In this document: in pieces, positions 19,017 to 28,540 of the stretch
Layout of the letters: the number at the start of each line of letters is the position of its first letter
Numbering within the stretch: position 1 is the stretch's first letter
From: Zobellia roscoffensis
GTDB lineage: Bacteria; Bacteroidota; Bacteroidia; Flavobacteriales; Flavobacteriaceae
Direction of reading: 5' to 3'
Assembly: GCF_015330165.1 (NCBI RefSeq)
Contig: NZ_JADDXT010000002.1
Location: 1,114,504-1,178,503, forward strand
DNA: 64,000 bases
Translations under genes and position numbers: made by a program
Notes under the pieces: model-generated
Databases searched by the model: none
What the model saw: the letters and a program-made list of their open reading frames with translations, nothing else
What the model was told of the DNA's origin: nothing

Positions 19017-20408
19017 TTAAAATGCCTTTTTGTGATGGCTTCCAAATAGTGTTAAAAAAATTATTTTCACATCTAACCAAGGGCTCCAATTCTCAATGTA
19101 CCATAAATCATGGTTTACCCTTTGATTTTTTTGCTCGTCAGTTACCGTAGGGCCTCTCCAACCATTTACTTGTGCCCAACCTGTAATACCCGGTTTAATA
19201 TAACTACGCACCATATAATGGTTAACACTTTTTCTAAAGTCGTTTTGTAAATTAATCCTATGAGGCCTTGGACCTATAACACTCATTTCTCCCCTGAGAA
19301 CATTGTAAAACTGAGGCAATTCATCTAAATCACCCTTTCTTAAGTATTTACCAATTCGAGTAATCCTAGGATCATTAACCACTGTAGACTGAGTACCATT
19401 GACCGGGTCTTGCGACACAGACATAGTTCTAAATTTAAAACACTTAAAGGTCTTACCAGCCTCACCCTTCCTAAATGGAGTGTAAAATATAGGACCCTTG
19501 GAATCTAGTTTAATAAGAAGAGCTATAATTAAAAATATGGGCGATAACAACAATAGCACTACTGATGCGAAACAAAAATCAAATAGACGTTTTAAAATAG
19601 TAGTACTAAAATGATCTAATGGCGACTCCCTGAGTTTAAAAACAGCGAGGTCTCCCATAGTAACGGCCTTATAGTTTTTAGATTTTAAAAGCGGGTTTTT
19701 AGGAATAAGTTTTACCCTTACCCCAAAACTATCAGCAATAGTAATGGCCTCCATTATTTTTTCATGCTTCATACCAGCCATAGCTATGAAAATATCATCT
19801 ATTCCATGGTTTGTCAAAGCTTCAGATAAATCATCAATATGACCAAAAACACTAAAATCTAAGATGTTATTTGGCTTATTTTCCTTATTTTCCAAATACC
19901 CCATTATGTTATAACCATATTGAGTCATTGCATTGGTAAAGCTTTGAATATTACTTTCATCATAACCTGATCCAATAAGTAGAGTATCGGAAAAAAGATG
20001 TGAAGCCCTTTTCTTTAAATATTGCAACAAGTACTTATGGCTCACCAAGTTTAAATAGGAAAAAATAAAAATAGGTATGATAAAAGTTGATCGCGCAAAA
20101 TACCTGATTTTCAACAAAATAACCACACTAATAACAAAACCAACGAAGAAAAAAAGTGATGTTACTATACTCTTAAAATAACCAAAATCCGGATTAAAAT
20201 AGAACTCACTATTACGAATGTACATAATGATTACTAGCCATGTTACATTGTAGATAACCATTAACCTCACCATATTCCAAAGAATAGCCGTATCACTAAA
20301 TGAAAAATCCGGTAGCTTGAACATAAAGCATATGGTCAACACTACATTGAGTAAAACAAACTCGAATGCAAGTAAATTTATAAGTATAAATCTATTTTTT
20401 GAATTCAT
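19017..20408 (-). CDS. Undecaprenyl-phosphate sugar phosphotransferase (WcaJ/WbaP type)
   Basis: A 463-residue polyprenyl glycosylphosphotransferase. Four N-terminal membrane segments and a CoA-binding-like middle domain (LLIGSGYDESNIQ) precede the catalytic Bac_transf domain: KRLFDFCFASVVLLLLSPIF, FKCFKFRTMSV, LRKGDLDELPQFYNVLRGEMSVIGPRPHR. It transfers a sugar-1-phosphate to undecaprenyl phosphate and so starts the repeat unit; the sugar is often glucose or galactose but cannot be fixed here. It is the first gene of the minus-strand locus, and a candidate promoter precedes it. Confidence 0.9.
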   Translation of the reverse strand: MNSKNRFILINLLAFEFVLLNVVLTICFMFKLPDFSFSDTAILWNMVRLMVIYNVTWLVIIMYIRNSEFYFNPDFGYFKSIVTSLFFFVGFVISVVILLKIRYFARSTFIIPIFIFSYLNLVSHKYLLQYLKKRASHLFSDTLLIGSGYDESNIQSFTNAMTQYGYNIMGYLENKENKPNNILDFSVFGHIDDLSEALTNHGIDDIFIAMAGMKHEKIMEAITIADSFGVRVKLIPKNPLLKSKNYKAVTMGDLAVFKLRESPLDHFSTTILKRLFDFCFASVVLLLLSPIFLIIALLIKLDSKGPIFYTPFRKGEAGKTFKCFKFRTMSVSQDPVNGTQSTVVNDPRITRIGKYLRKGDLDELPQFYNVLRGEMSVIGPRPHRINLQNDFRKSVNHYMVRSYIKPGITGWAQVNGWRGPTVTDEQKNQRVNHDLWYIENWSPWLDVKIIFLTLFGSHHKKAF

Positions 20409-20473
20409 GGGGGATATTAATCGGTTTTAATGGTTTATAAAATCATTCAACTTACCTCTTCACCGAACGACGC

Positions 20474-20481
20474 CAAATATA
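20474..20481 (-). promoter_or_regulatory. Candidate Bacteroidota -7 element for the exopolysaccharide operon
   Basis: On the minus strand the sequence reads TATATTTG, a full match to the TAnnTTTG element of Bacteroidota promoters, and it lies 66 bases before the start codon of the first operon gene. No convincing TTTG -33 element lies 17-23 bases further up, so the call is tentative. Confidence 0.4.
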
Positions 20482-20875
20482 GGAATGAAATAATTAAAAT
20501 TTGACGATTATCTCCTCTTCTAGGACAATTGACCCAAATATTAGATAATTGGCATTTTATTAAGTAAAACGTTAGCGGATATTAGGGCTTATCACATAGA
20601 CGATCTACGAATTAATCATCAACTTGGATGCCTCCAATACGAAAGCTTAACAAGATAGATCAAATATTTTCTTTACAACCCTTGTTAATCAGATTATTAG
20701 ACCAAAATATGGCTAAAATTAAATTTGAAGCATAAAAATTCGACAATTCCTCTTACCTTATCCTACTATATGCTACTCTCTACCTCGAATTCAGACAGAA
20801 ATAAAATACTACCCTAAAGGCAATTTATTTCGGTTTTATAAAAAAGATACGGTGAATTCCTTATTAAGCTATAAA
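20482..20875. other. Intergenic region, no gene seen
   Basis: AT-rich sequence between the divergent exopolysaccharide operon and the transporter remnant. All frames are broken by stops, and I could not find the missing N-terminal half of the transporter here even as a degraded copy. The missing sequence was therefore deleted rather than mutated in place. Confidence 0.45.
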
Positions 20876-20879
20876 TAAT

Positions 20880-20914
20880 CTATATCTGGTTAACCAAATT
20901 GGTTAACCAGATAT
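20880..20914. promoter_or_regulatory. 35-bp near-perfect palindrome, probable double operator
   Basis: The 17-base arm TATATCTGGTTAACCAA is followed by one A and then its exact reverse complement. Each half contains TGGTTAACCA, itself a 10-bp palindrome, so the site is two operators 13 bases apart. TGGT-nn-ACCA is the half-site pattern of FadR/UxuR-type GntR regulators; linking it to that family is inference. It lies about 30 bases before the truncated transporter frame, in operator position for the transporter-isomerase pair. Confidence 0.65.
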
Positions 20915-20945
20915 AAGTGCGAGTTATGGAACATGAGAAGAAGAA

Positions 20946-21524
20946 TTGACGTACCAAGTTCTCCGCATACATAACTCTTTTTTTACCGGGTATTTTGTAA
21001 CCTTAATGTTCTTGATAAGTGGTTCTATCATGGCAGCAGCAGCGGGTACTTTATATGTAGAAGGCATACAATTGTCAAGAGCATCGCAGATGATCGAGCT
21101 TTTACAACCACTGGCAGGAAGTTTTGCCACCTCTATATTTGCAGTAGGAATTGTTTCTGCCGGAGTGTCTTCTCAATTTCCCAATATCCTAATGCTACCT
21201 TGGTTAATCTGTGATTATAATGAAACTGAGCGCGATATGAGCTTGTCAAAATACAGGCTTATCGTCTTTTTCATTTCAATCCTAGGCCTGGTAGTTCCCA
21301 TTTTTGACGCTCAACCTGTCTTTGTAATGATTATTAGTCAAGCGCTAAATGCAATTATTTTACCGCTTACGGTTCTCGGCATCTTCTACCTGGTAAATAG
21401 AAAGGATTTGATGGGTACTTATAAAGCCAATATAAAATCGAATATAATTTTGAGCCTCATACTAATCTTTGCAATTTTCACCTCGGTAACGGGTATTAAA
21501 GGGGTAATTGAACTTATAAACTAG
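20946..21524 (+). pseudogene. Truncated Nramp-type metal transporter (C-terminal half only)
   Basis: The 192-residue frame starts at a TTG and contains about five or six membrane segments matching the second half of Nramp/MntH proteins: LLQPLAGSFATSIFAVGIVSAGVSSQFPN, QPVFVMIISQALNAIILPLTVLGIFYLVNRKDLMG. Full-length members have about 400 residues. The missing part would include the metal-binding DPGN motif of TM1 and the MPH motif of TM6, so this product should not transport metal. An ATG at 20926 opens a 7-codon peptide in another frame that may be the original start, now joined to the remnant by a deletion. Its stop lies 4 bases before the isomerase gene, so the pair was an operon. Confidence 0.72.
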
Positions 21525-21528
21525 AAAC

Positions 21529-22623
21529 ATGAAAATCGATTTACAGAAATACGCACAGATTCCTTTAAAGCAAATTTCAAATCGAGTATGGCGTACGTAT
21601 TCCGGAGGGGCTTTAATCGATAATTGGAAAGAGGACACCCCAGAGGTAGATAATAGTTTCCCAGAAGAATGGATAATGTCTACCGTAACCGCTAGAGGCA
21701 AAAACAGACCGGAAGATGAGGGTCTATCCAAAGTTGAAACGACAGAAGGGCTCATAGCTCTAAAAGATATAATAGAATCGAACAAGGAGCTATTTATAGG
21801 GAAGAAGGTTGCAGAAAAATACGGTTCTACAGGAGTTTTGATTAAAATGCTAGATTCGCAAGAACGCTTAACCATTCAAGTACACCCGGATAAAACTTAT
21901 GCAAAAGACATCCTTAATTCTTCATTTGGAAAAACAGAGTCGTGGTACGTTCTAAACACAAGAGAAATAGAGGGTGAAACAAGTGTGGTGTACATGGGGT
22001 TCAAAAAAGGGGTCACCCGTGAAAAATGGGAAGAACTTTTTTTAAATCAAGATATAGAAGGTATGCTGAACAGCCTTCACAAAATTGAAGTAAAACCCGG
22101 TGATGCTTTTATGATTTACGGAGGTGTTCCACATGCCATTGGAAGTGGGTGTTTCCTAATGGAAGTGCAAGAACCTACGGATTACACCATGCGCGTTGAG
22201 AAAATTACTCCGGCAGGATTAGAAATCTCTCCTGAATTAATACACCAAGGGGTAGGAGAGCAAACTATGCTAGACTGTTTTCATTATGGCGACTACACCC
22301 TAGAAGAGGCCATCGATAAGTGGAAGATAGAACCCAAAACCATAGACTCTGCCGATGGTCATACTTTAAACACTATTTTTAATACAAAGCACACCAATTG
22401 TTTTGGACTCAGCGAACTGTATTTAGATGGTGAACATTCCATAGCTTCCAACGGAAGCTTCTATGTGATAGTCGTGTATTTTGGTACCGGCACCTTACAC
22501 TGCAATGGGAAAGCGTACACTTACAATCAAGGTGATGAAATTTTTATATCAGCTGCAATAGAGAACATTACTTTTAAATCTACCAAAAGCTCTAAATTGC
22601 TACTTTGCTATCCTCCAAGTTAG
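21529..22623 (+). CDS. manA: Class I mannose-6-phosphate isomerase
   Basis: A 364-residue cupin enzyme that interconverts mannose-6-phosphate and fructose-6-phosphate. The zinc-binding set of class I isomerases is visible: QVHPDK, then KTESWYVL, then the His of GGVPHAIGSG, and a later PTDYTMRVE strand. Length is normal for the short bacterial type. The frame is intact even though the gene before it is truncated, so it may still be expressed from the palindrome-bearing promoter. Mannose metabolism could supply GDP-mannose for the adjacent exopolysaccharide locus, or serve alginate or mannan catabolism; both are inference. Confidence 0.85.
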   Translation: MKIDLQKYAQIPLKQISNRVWRTYSGGALIDNWKEDTPEVDNSFPEEWIMSTVTARGKNRPEDEGLSKVETTEGLIALKDIIESNKELFIGKKVAEKYGSTGVLIKMLDSQERLTIQVHPDKTYAKDILNSSFGKTESWYVLNTREIEGETSVVYMGFKKGVTREKWEELFLNQDIEGMLNSLHKIEVKPGDAFMIYGGVPHAIGSGCFLMEVQEPTDYTMRVEKITPAGLEISPELIHQGVGEQTMLDCFHYGDYTLEEAIDKWKIEPKTIDSADGHTLNTIFNTKHTNCFGLSELYLDGEHSIASNGSFYVIVVYFGTGTLHCNGKAYTYNQGDEIFISAAIENITFKSTKSSKLLLCYPPS

Positions 22624-22668
22624 AAATTCCCTTTTCCTCTTCCCACTTCTAAATCCCTCCACTCAAAT

Positions 22669-22696
22669 GGGCTGGACATATAAATATGCTCAGCCT
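22669..22696. repeat. Hairpin after manA
   Basis: GGGCTGGACATAT pairs with ATATGCTCAGCCT around a two-base loop, with one mismatch and wobble pairs. It lies 45 bases after the manA stop. The plus strand continues with A residues, not T residues, so it is not a standard intrinsic terminator, although it may protect or structure the mRNA 3' end. Confidence 0.35.
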
Positions 22697-22907
22697 AAAA
22701 AAATACTGTATGTTATAACTCTGTATATGCCCTTAATAAACCACCTTTTTCCACTAACCTATTCTACATTTCTGTAGCATTTAATCAAAATGCTATCTTA
22801 ATTTTCTAATAACGTTGAAGTAACGACAAGGCCAAATAGCATTGGTATTTTCGCTCAAACTGAACAATCACCTGGGCAGTTCAGAAAGAACGAAAACCAA
22901 CTTCAAT

Positions 22908-24650
22908 ATGAAAAGAAATACTACTACAAGAAGAGCCTTTTTGGCAAAATCTATCTGGGCCTCGGGAGGGGTCATCCTAGCTTCTCAACTAGTCGCTTGT
23001 GAAAAACTTGATAACTTAATCGGTAACGGCGATGCAAATGATGAAATTCCTAGATTTCTGCATGGTGTGGGAAGTTTTGACCCAACCGCGGAAGCCGTGA
23101 TGATTTGGACCAGATTTACACCTACCACGGAAGAGGTGAATAAAATCATAGACATAAAATGGCAAGTGGCAACAGACCGTTCATTTACGAATATAGTTAC
23201 CGAAGGAAGTAGCGCCTGTTCCATAGAAAACGACTTCACGGTAGTTGAAGACGTAACGGGGTTATCCTCCAACAATACATACTATTATCGTTTTCTGGAG
23301 GAAAACCTTAAAACTACTTCCGTAGTAGGGGAAACCATTACCTTGCCTAAAGCCGGAGAGCACCTCACAAGTCTAAAGCTAGCTGTTTGTTCCTGTAGTA
23401 ACTATCCCGCCGGACTTTTCAACGTGTATGACGCTATTGCTAAAAGCGATGCAGACATAGTCATTCATTTAGGTGATTATATTTACGAATATGGTGAAGG
23501 AGAATATGGCACCAATGAAAACACAGAGGCTTTAAAGCGTGTTCACGACCCTAAGAATGAGATATTAAGTCTTGAGGACTACCGTTTAAGATACAGACAG
23601 TACCGTACGGATGAAAGTCTGCAATTGGCACATCAAAAAAAACCGTTCATTGTTGTTTGGGACGACCATGAAATAACAAACGATACATATACTACGGGTG
23701 CCGAGAACCATTCTGAAGATGAAGGCTCTTTTGAACTAAGAAAGCAATTTGCTGTTCGCGTACATGGCGAATACCTACCTATTAGAACTAACAACAGAAA
23801 TATTATATATCGAAGTTTTCAATTTGGAAACCTTGCCAACCTTGTTATGTTGGACACAAGAGTTATTGGAAGAGACAAACAACTAAGTTTTGGCGATTAT
23901 TTTACAGCTGATGGTAATTTTGATTTTGGCGGTTTCTCCTCAGCTATGATGGACCCCAACCGAAGCATCTTAGGTTCTGAACAGTTGGCATGGGCAGGAT
24001 CACAAATAACCGGAAGCAATGCTGAATGGCAAGTTATAGGCCAATAAGTCTTAATGGCCAAAATGTTCGTACCTGCAGAATTATTAATTGGAATTGGTGC
24101 TGTGTCATCAGGGAATGCCACGCCAGAAGTGTTTCAACAATTACTTAACACCATTTCTGAACTATCCGCAATTAAAGCACGGGTGCTAAACAATGACCGT
24201 TCTTTGACTCCCAGTGATTTAAGTCGTATAAATACGGTTGTACCTTATAATCTTGATGCATGGGACGGCTATCCTGTTGAAAGAGAAAAACTCTTTGCTC
24301 TTCTGAACGGTAAAAAAACAATTGTACTAGCAGGAGACACACACAATGCTTGGAACAGTAATTTAACCGATGTAAATGGTGATAAAGTAGGCGAAGAATT
24401 CGCTTGTTCATCAGTAACTTCACCTGGTTTTGAAGGCCTCTTTGGTACGGATCCAGAAACGGTTGCAGGTATAGAACAAGCATTTTCTCTACTTATAGAC
24501 GACCTAAAATATTTTGACGCATCACGAAGAGGCTACGTAATGGCGGAATTCACAAGTGGTTCTGCGGTTGCAGAATATCGCTTCGTAGACAACATTTTAT
24601 CTTCTGTTTACAACACCACTATAGGTAAAACAATAACAGCAGATATATAA
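22908..24650 (+). pseudogene. phoD: PhoD-family alkaline phosphatase split by an in-frame TAA
   Basis: From the ATG at 22908 the protein has a twin-arginine signal (TTRRAFLAKS), an N-terminal PhoD domain and a metallophosphatase domain with AVCSCSNYPAGLFNVYDAI, HLGDYIYEYG and WDDHE. The frame stops at TAA 24045-24047 (codon 380) inside EWQVIGQ-stop-VLMAKMFVPAEL, where the family reads WQVIGQQVLM. Reading continues in the same frame to 24650 and supplies the missing GDTHNAWN metal-binding motif. One C-to-T change (CAA to TAA) explains it. The enzyme would hydrolyse phosphodiesters or monoesters outside the cell. It is a recent pseudogene, a suppressible stop or a sequencing error. Confidence 0.85.
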
Positions 24651-24689
24651 TTCGCTTTTTTCAGCTGAAAAAGAAAAGCGGAGGGTTTA

Positions 24690-24724
24690 AAAAGACGGAC
24701 AGGTATAATCCTAGTCCGTCTTTT
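24690..24724. terminator. Bidirectional intrinsic terminator
   Basis: AAAAGACGGAC pairs perfectly with GTCCGTCTTTT (11 bp) around a 13-base loop. The right arm ends in a T-run on the plus strand and the left arm gives one on the minus strand. It sits between the convergent phosphatase and zinc-ribbon genes and can serve both. Confidence 0.8.
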
Positions 24725-24748
24725 ACCTTTATAACATAATCAGAAGCA

Positions 24749-25345
24749 TCAAACAACATAAAACTCCACATGAATATCATTAACAGGTTCTGTTCTTAAT
24801 CGCTCCTTTCTTGCAGTAAAATGCAAAACTTCAAAGGGATTAATCTCTGACCGCATGGCTGACGCATCTATAGAAAGGTTACGTGCCAATAGTTTTCCCA
24901 GTGCCTGATATCGATACCGTACGAGTATATTGACCAGTTTAGTGGCATCTTCCATCTGGGAAAGTATTAATTGCACTAATTCATTGTGCTCCTTGGTAAA
25001 CGTATAATTCATTTTACAAGATCTACAACGAACTACCAATAAGCCTTCTTGCTGATAGTTCCAGAGTTGCATTTTATCATTATTGCACTTTTTGCATACT
25101 GAGGTCTTCTGCCCCAGAGCATCAAGAAGTTCATCCAAATCTTTATACTGCTGTACGAGCCCAATATTATCCACCAACCACCACCTTGCTTTTCTTCTTT
25201 GTTCAGAAAGTGTAAAACCAAAATACCAAAAGAAAAATAACATGGAAGAAATAGTCATTGACACCAGTAATAAAGGGCCAACAGCAATAAAGAAAGATTG
25301 TACGGATTCGGCTTCTTGAATAGAAGTTAATAGGGAACTTAACAT
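24749..25345 (-). CDS. Membrane protein with a zinc-ribbon-like domain, function unknown
   Basis: A 198-residue protein. Residues 17-44 are a strong membrane segment (IAVGPLLLVSMTISSMLFFFWYFGF), followed by an RRKARWW stretch typical of a cytoplasmic side. Cys84, Cys87, Cys107 and Cys110 form a CxxC-x19-CxxC pair that looks like a zinc ribbon. The C-terminal half is helical. I do not recognise the family. It is a single gene with convergent and divergent neighbours, so context gives no role. Confidence 0.6.
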   Translation of the reverse strand: MLSSLLTSIQEAESVQSFFIAVGPLLLVSMTISSMLFFFWYFGFTLSEQRRKARWWLVDNIGLVQQYKDLDELLDALGQKTSVCKKCNNDKMQLWNYQQEGLLVVRCRSCKMNYTFTKEHNELVQLILSQMEDATKLVNILVRYRYQALGKLLARNLSIDASAMRSEINPFEVLHFTARKERLRTEPVNDIHVEFYVV

Positions 25346-25686
25346 AAGTACGTGTCAAAATGGTTGGTTTTTGAAAAGTAACAAATTATAGGAAAGTACT
25401 CATATCACAAATGTTAAGTAATCATTATCAACGGTTTGTCACAGAAAACAATATAGAAACTCATTTCATTAACCCCATCAAATCGGACACAAAAACATTG
25501 CAATGTGCAAAACACCTAAGCATTAAAATTTCAAATCAATTTAAGTGATTTTAAATCAACTAACTGATTTTAAATCGTTTACATTTAACATTAACCGTTA
25601 TAACTACCGTTAAAGTAGGGTTAACGCACTAGGGGCGGCGCTTAAAACCTAACTTTATGCAGAGAACCACACTTTACTGAACCCGT
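25346..25686. other. Intergenic region upstream of the GH2 pair, with a direct repeat
   Basis: About 340 bases hold the divergent promoters of the zinc-ribbon gene and the GH2 operon. TGATTTTAAATC occurs twice, at 25546-25557 and 25565-25576, 19 bases apart, about two helical turns, with a related TTTCAAATCA at 25529. This could be a tandem regulator site. No open frame is seen. Confidence 0.4.
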
Positions 25687-28530
25687 ATGAAAAATCCTAA
25701 AATAACTATGACCGTTATCATAGCTCTTTTCCTATCTGTTTTAAACGCAAATGCTTTTCAGCCTGGCACAAATTCAAAACAAACTAAAATCCAATATTTA
25801 TCAGGCACAGGAATGGACGATATGGTAGAGTGGGATTTCTACGTCTCGGAAGGGAGAAAAAGTGGAGAATGGACAACCATTGGAGTACCCTCTTGCTGGG
25901 AACAACAAGGTTTTGGAGCGTACAACTACGGAAGCGATGACGTCAAAACACGCGCTAAAGAATATGGGGTATACAAATATAATTTCCATGCACCTGCGGA
26001 TTGGAGTAACAACGAAGTAAAAATTGTTTTTGAAGGTGTTATGACAGATGCCGAAGTAAAAATAAACGGCAAACTGGCGGGAGAAATTCACCAAGGTTCT
26101 TTTTACGAGTTTAAATATGCAATAAGTAAACTTTTAAATTATGGAAAAGAGAACCTATTGGAGGTTAAAGTGAATAAGGTTTCCGCAAACGAATCCATAA
26201 ACCATGCAGAACGAGATGCTGATTTTTGGGTTTTTGGTGGTATATATAGACCTGTCTATTTAGAGATTTTACCCAAAGAACACATGGAGCGTGTAGCCAT
26301 TGATGCAAAAGCCAATGGAAAAATAAATGTAGACGTATTTACCACTTCAAAAAAGGCTTCATCCATACAAATGTACTTATCAGATGATAAAGGAAATAAA
26401 ATTCAAGATTTATCGGTTACAGAAAACAAGAGCACAAGCGAGAAATGGAACTTTTCTACCAAAGCAAATACTATAAAAACATGGAATCCTGAAACTCCCA
26501 ATCTATACATCCTAACAATAAAACTCCTCAACAAAAAGAATGAGGTACTGCATAGCTTAAATAAACGAATTGGTTTTAGAACGGTTGAAATCCTTGAAGG
26601 TGATGGCATTTATGTAAACGGGGAACGCATTAAGTTTAAAGGCGTAAATAGGCATTCTTTTCATCCCAAATCGGGTCGGACTACATCAAAAGCTTGGAGT
26701 GTTGAACAAGCGCAACAAATGAAAGACATGAATATGAATGCTGTTCGTATGTCTCACTATCCCCCGGATGTCCACTTTTTAGATGTTTGCGATTCCCTAG
26801 GCTTATTCGTCATAGATGAAATTTGCACGTGGCACAACCCAATGTTAGACACCAAAGTAGCTCGTAAAATTGTGAAGGAAACCGTGGTTAGAGACGTTAA
26901 TCATCCTTCCATCATACTTTGGGCCAATGGTAATGAGCAAGGTTGGAATCCAGAAGTAGATGATGATTACGCCAAATGGGATATTCAAAACCGAGAGGTC
27001 ATCCACCCCTGGAGTATTTACAAAAAGACGAATACCATTCATTACAGTCACTATCATTCCTTAATAAACGATGCCTATTCCAAAGAAAAAATCCTGTTCC
27101 CAACGGAGTTTTTACATGGCTTGTATGATGGTGGCCATGGAGCGGGATTAGAAGACTATTGGAATATCATGTGGAACTTACCTCTTAGCGCGGGTGGTTT
27201 TCTTTGGGATTTTGCGGATGAGGGCATTGAGCGCACGGATAGAAATAATGAAATCGATTTACAAGGAAACAAGGCCGCAGATGGTATTGTTGGACCTTAT
27301 GGGGAAAAAGAGGCCAGTTATTTCACCATTAAAGAAATATGGTCTCCAATTTATATTGAGAATCGGTTTATAACTAATGATTTCAACGGAATTTTCAGGT
27401 TAGAGAACCGCTATCATTATACTAACCTAGAGAAATGTTCCATGACCGCAAAATGGATAAACTTCAATGGACCAGACGGTAAAAACAACCCTGCCATTAT
27501 TAGCCAGAGTGAAGTAAAACTACCCAACTTAGCTCCGTCGTCTAAAGGGAAAATCACGGTTAACAAGCCTCAAAACTGGCAATCTACCGATGCCTTGCAC
27601 TTAACGGCAATAGACCCATATGGGAAAGAGATTTTTACATGGAGTTATCCCGTTTCTACACCAAAAGATGTAAGTGATTCTAAAATTGACTATAAGGGGT
27701 CCGAAGTCATTATCACAGAAACCAAGGATAAACAGATAAGGATTGAGGCAAACCATATAACTTATCGTTTTTCCAGAGAAACAGGCATGTTACAAGAGGT
27801 AAAAAAAGACAGTACCGTTATACCTTTAAGTAACGGGCCAATTATCCTAAATCAAGATCAAAAAATAGAAAATCTGACCATAACCCCTTTTGAAAATAAA
27901 GTTGAAATAACCATTGTTTATGAAAAGACGGATAAATCCCCGGGATGGTCAACCGTAAAAGAATATGCTTCAGATATTATAAAATGGACAGTGCATGCCA
28001 ATGGTTTATTGGACTTAAAGGTTAAGTTCAAAGGTTACCGAAATCTAAAAGGTTTTAGGGGCATCACCTTTTCTTTTCCAGAAGAAGAAGTTGCAGGTAT
28101 GAAGTGGCTCGGAGATGGCCCGTACCGCGTTTGGAGAAATAGAATGAAAGGAACAAAATTCCAAGTTTGGGAAAACGATTACAATAATACCATCACCGGT
28201 GAATCCGGTTTTGTTTATCCGGAATTCAAAGGCTTTTTCTCTGGGTTGTATTGGTCCAAATTAAAGGGTAAGAACAACAACGGTTTTACCGTATACTGTA
28301 AAACACCTCATACCTACTTACGTATGCTCACACCAGATGCGCCAGCCGATAATAAGAGGGATAAAGTAATTCCAGAATTCCCTGCAGGAGATATTTCATT
28401 TGTGATGAACATTCCTGCTATTGGCACCAAGTTTCAGTATGCGGAAAGTACTGGTCCACATGGTAATCCCGAGCATTATTTTGGAAACGACGACGATTTA
28501 ATAAGCCTTGACCTAACCTTTAAATTTTAA
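25687..28530 (+). CDS. GH2 family glycoside hydrolase, secreted (copy 1)
   Basis: A 947-residue GH2 enzyme with a signal peptide ending NANA. Domains in order: sugar-binding jelly roll (about 30-200, with SCWEQQGFGAYNYG and FEGVMTDAEVKINGK), immunoglobulin-like domain (200-300), TIM barrel (300-600) and C-terminal beta domains. NGNEQGWN supplies the acid/base Glu417; PTEFLHGLYDGGHGAGLEDYW supplies probable nucleophile Glu474, aligning with the EYAHAMGN...DYW region of LacZ. GFLWDFADEG is a further LacZ-like motif. It probably acts as a beta-galactosidase or related exo-enzyme on algal oligosaccharides in the periplasm; the substrate is inferred. Confidence 0.88.
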   Translation: MKNPKITMTVIIALFLSVLNANAFQPGTNSKQTKIQYLSGTGMDDMVEWDFYVSEGRKSGEWTTIGVPSCWEQQGFGAYNYGSDDVKTRAKEYGVYKYNFHAPADWSNNEVKIVFEGVMTDAEVKINGKLAGEIHQGSFYEFKYAISKLLNYGKENLLEVKVNKVSANESINHAERDADFWVFGGIYRPVYLEILPKEHMERVAIDAKANGKINVDVFTTSKKASSIQMYLSDDKGNKIQDLSVTENKSTSEKWNFSTKANTIKTWNPETPNLYILTIKLLNKKNEVLHSLNKRIGFRTVEILEGDGIYVNGERIKFKGVNRHSFHPKSGRTTSKAWSVEQAQQMKDMNMNAVRMSHYPPDVHFLDVCDSLGLFVIDEICTWHNPMLDTKVARKIVKETVVRDVNHPSIILWANGNEQGWNPEVDDDYAKWDIQNREVIHPWSIYKKTNTIHYSHYHSLINDAYSKEKILFPTEFLHGLYDGGHGAGLEDYWNIMWNLPLSAGGFLWDFADEGIERTDRNNEIDLQGNKAADGIVGPYGEKEASYFTIKEIWSPIYIENRFITNDFNGIFRLENRYHYTNLEKCSMTAKWINFNGPDGKNNPAIISQSEVKLPNLAPSSKGKITVNKPQNWQSTDALHLTAIDPYGKEIFTWSYPVSTPKDVSDSKIDYKGSEVIITETKDKQIRIEANHITYRFSRETGMLQEVKKDSTVIPLSNGPIILNQDQKIENLTITPFENKVEITIVYEKTDKSPGWSTVKEYASDIIKWTVHANGLLDLKVKFKGYRNLKGFRGITFSFPEEEVAGMKWLGDGPYRVWRNRMKGTKFQVWENDYNNTITGESGFVYPEFKGFFSGLYWSKLKGKNNNGFTVYCKTPHTYLRMLTPDAPADNKRDKVIPEFPAGDISFVMNIPAIGTKFQYAESTGPHGNPEHYFGNDDDLISLDLTFKF

Positions 28531-28540
28531 ACCGACTCCA

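Noticed and set aside
24045..24056. Two separate phosphatase genes
   Set aside because: Both halves are in one frame and together rebuild one PhoD protein; the second half lacks a signal peptide and its apparent ATG is an internal Met.
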